Assembly (NCBI RefSeq): GCF_000368585.1 | Contig: NZ_KB849558.1 | Location: forward strand, 1,639,043-1,703,042 | From: Acinetobacter venetianus RAG-1 = CIP 110063 | GTDB taxonomy: Bacteria; Pseudomonadota; Gammaproteobacteria; Pseudomonadales; Moraxellaceae | Direction of reading: 5' to 3' | Length of the DNA: 64,000 nt | Shown: one piece after another, positions 56,719 to 64,000 of the stretch | How the letters are laid out: each line of letters opens with the position of its first letter | Position numbering within the stretch: the first letter of the stretch is position 1 | Made by a program: the position numbers and the translations under genes | Notes under the pieces: model-generated | The model's database searches: none | What the model saw: the letters and a program-made list of their open reading frames with translations, nothing else | What the model was told of the DNA's origin: nothing

Positions 56719-57045
56719 TTATGAATTTGATGGTCTAAAGCGATTGCCCTTGGCAAATCTTCCTACAGGATTCTTTGCGGCACGTTTTCGCCGAATATCT
56801 TTGGGATTAATTGTTAATGCACGATAGATTTCAACACGATCACCTGCATTGAGAACAGTATCCACGTCGATCTTGCTTCCAAAAATACCCAACTGTAAGG
56901 GCTCAGGTAATGCGACCTGCTCAGCGATTCCACTTTTATGAATAGCATCTAATGCTGTCATTCCATTCATGAAATCAACAGTAATATGAAATTGCTGCTG
57001 TTCAGTTGCGAATGCAACCGATACATGCTGCTGTTTGTGTTCCAT
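56719..57045 (-). CDS. rnfH: RnfH family ubiquitin-like protein
   Basis: 108 residues from the ATG at 57045, which overlaps the stop of the upstream membrane-protein gene as TAATG. The frame is open further up but inside that gene. It has a beta-grasp UPF0125 fold: VSVAFATEQQQFHITVDF, then the GIFGSKIDVDTVLNAGDRVEIYRAL core, and a basic tail (KDIRRKRAAK) typical of the family. Role poorly known; often next to bamE. Confidence 0.9.
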   Translation of the reverse strand: MEHKQQHVSVAFATEQQQFHITVDFMNGMTALDAIHKSGIAEQVALPEPLQLGIFGSKIDVDTVLNAGDRVEIYRALTINPKDIRRKRAAKNPVGRFAKGNRFRPSNS

Positions 57046-58127
57046 TAGAAGATCTGTCCAATAACTGCCACAATTGCGACAACGATTGATAATGGCAATA
57101 CTAAACGAACCGCAATACGCCATAAGTTATAGAACAACTCATTACTAAAATTCATCGCTTTACGCAAATGACTGATTTTCATAATCCAACCAGCAAAAAT
57201 GGCATAGATTAAACAAATCACAAGTCCCCATAACATAAGCGCAATATTAAAAAGTGATTCAACTTGTGGTACAGCCCAAACTGCAATTGCAGCGAGAATG
57301 ATCAACCATTGCACAGCCATCGCCAATTGACGCTGAGCCAATTGCTCTTTAGCAAACTGAATCAATAAAGCTGCTGACGACACAGCTGCAAATATCCAAA
57401 CAAGTGCTGGAATTTGTGCATGTAAAGAGAAGAATCCAAAAGCAATGACAGCCAATAATTGTGCAATCCAGACAGGTAAGGCTGTAGATGTCGCAGCATC
57501 TTGTTTTTGAATATCAGCAAGGCTTGTCTGCCAATACAGCCCTAGACCTAAACCTGTCGCTACAAGCGCAAGAACAGTCGCATTGCCCCACTCTTTAAAC
57601 TCAACACCAGTCCAGTGCCATGCTTGTAGATGTGTTCCCATAACATTTACGAGAACGAACGCAGCAAGTACCCCAAGTGCAGATAAAGCAATTAAAAACT
57701 GACGAGGAATAAAAGATAATCCCACAGCAATAACAGCTAAAACTGCAAAAATAATTTGGCTCGTAATATCTAAAGAGAACTGTTGTCCGATCAAATGCGC
57801 AGCGGTCGTTAAAACACTACCAGCAAAAAAAGGAACAAACACAACTGCCAACCACCCAACAATACGCCATTTAGGTGAAGCATCAGCATCTCGTGTCAGA
57901 CTCGATAATGCTTGTAAAGCCGTTACCTTCGAGCGTTTTGCTAATGCAATTTCTAAATATCCAATTGGCAGTGCCAATAAAATCATCGTACCTAACCAAA
58001 GCAACCAAAAATCAAACTGACGATCAATTTGAATCCCTACTGTCGGTGCTAGTGTAGTGATCATGACAAATGATAAGCAAAATGCCATCACTGGAGTGAG
58101 CCAGCGTGACAGAGTTGTGTCCTGCAT
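57045..58127 (-). CDS. Membrane protein distantly like the neurotransmitter:sodium symporter family
   Basis: 360 residues with about ten hydrophobic segments. LALPIGYLEIALAKRSK near residue 52 and the C-terminal ELFYNLWRIAVRLVLPLSI recall NSS-type transporters. The first helix (PVMAFCLSFVMITTLAP) lacks the GNIWRFP sodium/substrate motif, and the protein is shorter than typical NSS carriers (about 450-500 residues). It may be a derived transporter with altered coupling. Translationally coupled to rnfH. Confidence 0.6.
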   Translation of the reverse strand: MQDTTLSRWLTPVMAFCLSFVMITTLAPTVGIQIDRQFDFWLLWLGTMILLALPIGYLEIALAKRSKVTALQALSSLTRDADASPKWRIVGWLAVVFVPFFAGSVLTTAAHLIGQQFSLDITSQIIFAVLAVIAVGLSFIPRQFLIALSALGVLAAFVLVNVMGTHLQAWHWTGVEFKEWGNATVLALVATGLGLGLYWQTSLADIQKQDAATSTALPVWIAQLLAVIAFGFFSLHAQIPALVWIFAAVSSAALLIQFAKEQLAQRQLAMAVQWLIILAAIAVWAVPQVESLFNIALMLWGLVICLIYAIFAGWIMKISHLRKAMNFSNELFYNLWRIAVRLVLPLSIVVAIVAVIGQIF

Positions 58128-58241
58128 AATGCATTCCTTGAAAAATCTTTGAACTCATTGCGCTATATGGTGTTTGCAATGAAATATTCAATGTATTTTG
58201 CCTTTCTCAAGCATGAAAATCAAAACAAAAGATGTCGAAAT

Positions 58242-58274
58242 AAAAAGGCAAACCATCATTTCAGATGGTTTGCC
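58242..58274 (-). terminator. Terminator downstream of bacteriohemerythrin
   Basis: Perfect 11-bp stem GGCAAACCATC/GATGGTTTGCC with a 6-base loop, followed on the minus strand by TTTTTATTT. It lies about 110 bp past the hemerythrin stop. Confidence 0.75.
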
Positions 58275-58301
58275 GCGCACTAATTATTATAATGTTTATT
58301 C

Positions 58302-58362
58302 GACCCTCTATTTCTCACTCATGCCTATCGTATTATTTTTATTTAATAGAGGGTCTTTTTTA
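58302..58362 (+). terminator. Plus-strand terminator-like element, possibly of a small RNA
   Basis: Perfect 11-bp arms GACCCTCTATT/AATAGAGGGTC enclose a 32-base loop and are followed by a long T-rich run. A -10-like TATAAT lies at 58288-58293. No plus-strand gene precedes it. Confidence 0.5.
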
Positions 58363-58384
58363 TTATTTTTTTATTCTCTTATTA

Positions 58385-58840
58385 TTATGAGAAAAATCTA
58401 GAAAACCAATTCTTCCCTTTTTTCTTTTCATTTTCTTTAATAATACCCATCATATTTTCTTTAACTGCACCCACATAATCAGCATCATCATGACGGATAT
58501 GATTAATCAGCCATTTTGATAGTACTTCATGCAATTCAGTATCAATGTTATGTCCTAATTCAAAACGCTCACGATATGTCTCTATCTTCTTGATAAATAA
58601 GTCATGAACACGTTTATGTGGAACGCGATATTTGTAGTTCGCCTCTTCTTGAAGACTTTCTTCAAAAGTAAAATGAGACTGAGTATAGTCAATAATATTG
58701 TCTAAAACACTTTTCATTTTCATACGATCATTGGAGTGCTTTAAATCAGCAATTTCATTAATATAATCTAGAATACGTCGATGTTGATCATCAATAACCT
58801 CGATTCCTGTATTATATTCGACAGACCACTTCATACCCAT
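58385..58840 (-). CDS. Bacteriohemerythrin
   Basis: 151 residues from the ATG at 58840, which has GGGG six bases upstream; a TTG further up is in frame. The diiron ligand pattern is complete: DDQHRRI, HFTFEE, HKRVH and HIRHDDADY. It is a single-domain O2-binding protein, with a Lys-rich C-terminal tail (ENEKKKGKNWF). Possible roles are oxygen storage or delivery; no partner is adjacent. Confidence 0.92.
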   Translation of the reverse strand: MGMKWSVEYNTGIEVIDDQHRRILDYINEIADLKHSNDRMKMKSVLDNIIDYTQSHFTFEESLQEEANYKYRVPHKRVHDLFIKKIETYRERFELGHNIDTELHEVLSKWLINHIRHDDADYVGAVKENMMGIIKENEKKKGKNWFSRFFS

Positions 58841-59123
58841 ATCGAACCCCAAACCAACACTTTTTATTGAATAAGAGCATAATATCTACAAAGTGAGTAA
58901 ATAAAAACACAGCGTTTTTGTCAGATTTTAAGTATTTCCAATTAAAATAAATTAACCTATTGTTTTATATTTATTTAAATATTTTCACCAATCAAAACAC
59001 TCAAGTATTTTTTAACCAACAAGAAAAATTATCTCTTTAATTTTATTGAAATATGTATAAAAAATACAACTTTAGTAGCATAAGAAAATAATATGCAGAC
59101 TATTAATTAGAGTTATATTGAAA

Positions 59124-59972
59124 TTAATATTGATCAGCTTTGGTTACTCTTTTTAATGATGGGTTTTCAGCTTCTCTTACAAGTCGCTCAATATGAGTTA
59201 ATGCGTGTTTTATTGATTTACCATCTTGAAATAAAATCATTTCACCAGGCTGATACGCTGTCCATGCTTCATTATGCGTTAAAGGTTCTGTCGTGATGAC
59301 AGCAACTCTGTCTTCAGGTGTTGTCACTTCACTAAAGTCGACCTCAACGTCTAAATCAATGAGATGTGCATGCTGAAAAGGGTATTCCCTTACTAGCCAA
59401 TGTAGCTTCGTTGTTGCATAACTAAATAAAGCTTTGCCATTTGACAAACAGAAGTTAAAAGTTCCATGCTCAGCTACTTGCGGTGAGATACGTTCTAATA
59501 AAGAAAATATTTGCTCCAAGCTCGGCTCAGTGTAGCCAAACTCCTCAACCAATTGATCAAGCAAAAAGCAAAAAGCGAGTTCACTATCAGTATTACCAAC
59601 AGGTTCAAAGCGACCACTTAATTTTGGATCAAAATTATGTAAATCACCATTATGTGCGAAAATCCAATGTCTCCCCCATAACTCTCGCAGAAATGGATGA
59701 GAATTTTCTAAAGTAATCTTACCCTGCGTCGCTTTTCGGATATGTGCGATGACATTACGAGACTTGATTGGATAATTACGCACTAAGTCTGCAATTGGGG
59801 ATTCAACAGCTGATTGATTATCGACAAATAAGCGACAAGCTTTATCTTCAAAGAATGCAATCCCGAACCCATCACAGTGATCAGACGTCACACCAGCTCG
59901 TTGAGAAAAACCACGAAAAGAGAAGGTAATATCTGTTGGAGTAGCGCAATTCATTCCTAATAGCTGGCACAT
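59124..59972 (-). CDS. Class II glutamine amidotransferase (YafJ-like)
   Basis: 282 residues. The N-terminal nucleophile is Cys2 (MCQLLGMN). HCDGFGIAFFED, VIAHIRKATQG and FAHNGDLHNF are the typical glutaminase-domain motifs, and GNTDSELAFCFLLD contacts glutamine. It lacks a second synthase domain, so its acceptor is unknown. Monocistronic. Confidence 0.88.
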   Translation of the reverse strand: MCQLLGMNCATPTDITFSFRGFSQRAGVTSDHCDGFGIAFFEDKACRLFVDNQSAVESPIADLVRNYPIKSRNVIAHIRKATQGKITLENSHPFLRELWGRHWIFAHNGDLHNFDPKLSGRFEPVGNTDSELAFCFLLDQLVEEFGYTEPSLEQIFSLLERISPQVAEHGTFNFCLSNGKALFSYATTKLHWLVREYPFQHAHLIDLDVEVDFSEVTTPEDRVAVITTEPLTHNEAWTAYQPGEMILFQDGKSIKHALTHIERLVREAENPSLKRVTKADQY

Positions 59973-60071
59973 ATCTATAATCTTTTTAACATCTTCGCCT
60001 ATTGTGCATGAGGTTTCGATGTATTGTAAATCTCAATATGTGCTCACTATAGGATTGAGAACGATATATGC

Positions 60072-60848
60072 TTATCGTTGCACCATCTTATTCATTACAA
60101 AAGAAGTAGCAATCTTATTTACTTCTAAAAAAACAAAATAATCTAAACATTTAAAATGCTCATCATAGAATGCTTCTTTAGATAGTTTTGACTGCATCCC
60201 CAAATAAGTTTGGAACAATTTCGGCATACGCTCATCTTGAGGGAAACTGAAATCAGGACGTACTGGCTCAAACGCATGCTTTGAACGAATATCGATGGTT
60301 TGATGATCTGCCAACTGTTGAATCTGGCGATGAGTGTAATAAGTACGAGCCAAATTGTCTTCTAGATGAATGCTGACGCAACCCATCAAGTATTTTGCAC
60401 GCATTGACCAAAGTACTTTTGGTGCTAAATTCAACCATAACATCGACAATGCTTTACCAGAGCGAAAACGTGGATGTACGCAGGTACGCCCAATTTCGAG
60501 AACATTCGGTAAATGTGATAACTGAGGAACGATTTCAAACTCTTTTGCACTGTAGCTCTGGCTAATTTCATGACCTTGGAATAATTTAAGGCGTGTATAA
60601 GCAACAATCTCACCAGTCCACTTCTCACGTAACACAGCGTGTTCACAACCAAAATCGTAAAGATCCTGATCTAAACCATCTTCAAATGACATACCAAATT
60701 GATGAGCAAATTGCGTTGCTCTAAAACGTTGTACTTCTTGTAATTCTTTTAAGTTGTCCACCCATTCAAAACGGAATTGATTTTGAGCTGGTTTGTGGCG
60801 TAAAGGTAAAGTCAATGTCTGACGATATTGATTTAGTTTTTCTAGCAT
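60072..60848 (-). CDS. olsB: Ornithine acyl-ACP N-acyltransferase-like protein (OlsB)
   Basis: 258 residues of the GNAT-related PF13444 type. EIGRTCVHPRFRSGKALSMLW is the acyl-donor region, and FRATQFAHQFGM and HAVLREKWTGEIVAYTRL are typical. It would make lyso-ornithine lipid; an OlsA partner is not in the window, so the assignment is by family. Followed by the argB terminator on the other side, so it is a separate transcript. Confidence 0.78.
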   Translation of the reverse strand: MLEKLNQYRQTLTLPLRHKPAQNQFRFEWVDNLKELQEVQRFRATQFAHQFGMSFEDGLDQDLYDFGCEHAVLREKWTGEIVAYTRLKLFQGHEISQSYSAKEFEIVPQLSHLPNVLEIGRTCVHPRFRSGKALSMLWLNLAPKVLWSMRAKYLMGCVSIHLEDNLARTYYTHRQIQQLADHQTIDIRSKHAFEPVRPDFSFPQDERMPKLFQTYLGMQSKLSKEAFYDEHFKCLDYFVFLEVNKIATSFVMNKMVQR

Positions 60849-60928
60849 AATGAAAGCTCCTTATGGCTAGATTTACCTTAAATCCCTTAAATGACAGTGC
60901 AATGACTAAAACATGAACAGGTCATGAC

Positions 60929-60951
60929 AAAAAAAGACCTACTAGAGGTCT
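60929..60951 (-). terminator. Terminator of argB
   Basis: AGACCT-N5-AGGTCT followed on the minus strand by seven T, just after the argB stop. Confidence 0.85.
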
Positions 60952-60973
60952 CTTTTGAAATCAATATAGTGAA

Positions 60974-63306
<2,333 letters not shown>

Positions 63307-63445
63307 AGCAAGCCCCTATTTCTTATAATCATAGATGATTCAAAAACCAAAATTGTTTAGAAATTAATTAACCCTTATTCAGTTAAATTAAAATAATTAA
63401 TCTGCTGCTTTTTAATATATATTTGGTTAACAATCAATATGAGAA

Positions 63446-63474
63446 ATGCAATATCTCATAGGAAGATATTGCAT
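63446..63474. terminator. Hairpin between dut and algC
   Basis: Perfect 11-bp arms ATGCAATATCT/AGATATTGCAT with a 7-base loop, 26 bp after the dut stop. The minus-strand T-run is weak, so termination is probable rather than certain. Confidence 0.5.
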
Positions 63475-63499
63475 TGATATAGATAACAGCTAAATAAAC

Positions 63500-63952
63500 T
63501 TATTGTTTTCCTGTGTGACCGAAACCACCAGCACCACGCTCAGTCGCAACAAACTCATTCACTTGTTCAAACTCAGCTTGTACTACAGGAACGAGTACAT
63601 ATTGTGCCAAACGCTCACCTGGTTCTAAACGGAAGGTATTTTGCCCACGATTCCAAACAGAAACCATAAGCTCTCCTTGATAATCAGAGTCAATTAAACC
63701 AACTAAGTTACCTAACACAATACCATGTTTATGACCAAGACCTGAGCGAGGTAAAATTAAACCAGCAAAATTTGGATCTTCAATATAAATTGCTAAACCA
63801 GTTTTAACTAAAACCGTTTCACCCGCAGCAATTTCAATCGCTTCTTCCAAACATGCACGTAGATCCAAACCAGCTGAACCATTTGTTGCATAAGAAGGCA
63901 TCGCCCACTCTTGGCCTAAACGCTTGTCTAATACTTTTACTTGGACTTTCAT
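63500..63952 (-). CDS. dut: dUTP diphosphatase
   Basis: 150 residues, homotrimeric dUTPase. All five motifs are visible: [39 protein letters not shown] and [10 protein letters not shown]. It hydrolyses dUTP to dUMP and PPi, limiting uracil in DNA and supplying dTMP. The upstream promoter lies near or beyond the window edge. Confidence 0.97.
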   Translation of the reverse strand: MKVQVKVLDKRLGQEWAMPSYATNGSAGLDLRACLEEAIEIAAGETVLVKTGLAIYIEDPNFAGLILPRSGLGHKHGIVLGNLVGLIDSDYQGELMVSVWNRGQNTFRLEPGERLAQYVLVPVVQAEFEQVNEFVATERGAGGFGHTGKQ

Positions 63953-64000
63953 AAAGCTAACCTTTCGAATATAAAACTTCTACTTCCAAAGACTAGAAGA

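Noticed and set aside
58198..58401. 67-codon plus-strand frame
   Set aside because: TTG start and overlap with two terminator hairpins; the late hydrophobic stretch is T-run translation.

Overview
The window reads as ordinary chromosome of a gammaproteobacterium of the genus Acinetobacter. Evidence: an AT-rich base composition with strong T-run terminators, a tmRNA tag reading ANDETYALAA, the AdeL/AdeFGH efflux locus in its usual divergent layout, and familiar gene neighbourhoods (pilT-pilU, fur/bamE/rnfH, dut-algC-argB). The species cannot be fixed from the sequence alone. I see no insertion sequence, prophage, integrase, CRISPR array or rRNA operon.

Layout, left to right. 1-2827: the 3' part of a TetR regulator faces a three-gene operon (glutathione transferase, then two SDR-fold proteins, both with damaged active sites). 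3151-10270: adeL is divergent from adeF-adeG-adeH, a complete tripartite RND pump. 10461-11475: one small unknown gene, then a long gap with an orphan structured RNA candidate. 11476-19768: a malonate utilisation locus with mdcR on the plus strand and mdcABCDEGH plus the permease genes mdcLM on the minus strand. A LysR-type dyad and promoter lie upstream of mdcA. 20104-27838: kdpABCDE for high-affinity K+ uptake, with a ladder of KdpE-like boxes upstream of kdpA. 28054-28413: ssrA (tmRNA). 28847-33805: a second RND pump and adaptor without an outer-membrane channel, divergent from a TetR repressor. 34023-38531: a cold-shock protein, a small unknown, initiator tRNA-Met, an EmrAB-type pump and a thioesterase. 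38706-46638: hemB, a thiO-like oxidase, a TIGR01777 epimerase, small membrane and VOC proteins, a crotonase and the choline carrier BetT. 46791-51647: sbcDC nuclease. 51782-58840: a lipoprotein, the PLP homeostasis protein, pilTU, fur, bamE, rnfH coupled to an NSS-like membrane protein, and bacteriohemerythrin. 59124-63952: a YafJ-like amidotransferase, olsB, argB, algC/manB and dut.

Functional themes: three drug-efflux systems lie within about 35 kb. Two catabolic or ion-uptake operons have readable regulatory DNA. The rest is housekeeping (haem, arginine, dUTP, DNA repair, twitching motility, iron regulation). The most novel-looking signals are non-coding. One is a terminator-ended two-hairpin element on the minus strand at 11131-11200 with no parent gene. 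Another is a double-hairpin terminator element upstream of the VOC gene at 42771-42856. A third is a plus-strand terminator element antisense to the bacteriohemerythrin 3' region. On the protein side, the paired pseudo-SDRs behind a GST and the NSS-like protein lacking the sodium-site helix are worth a look.
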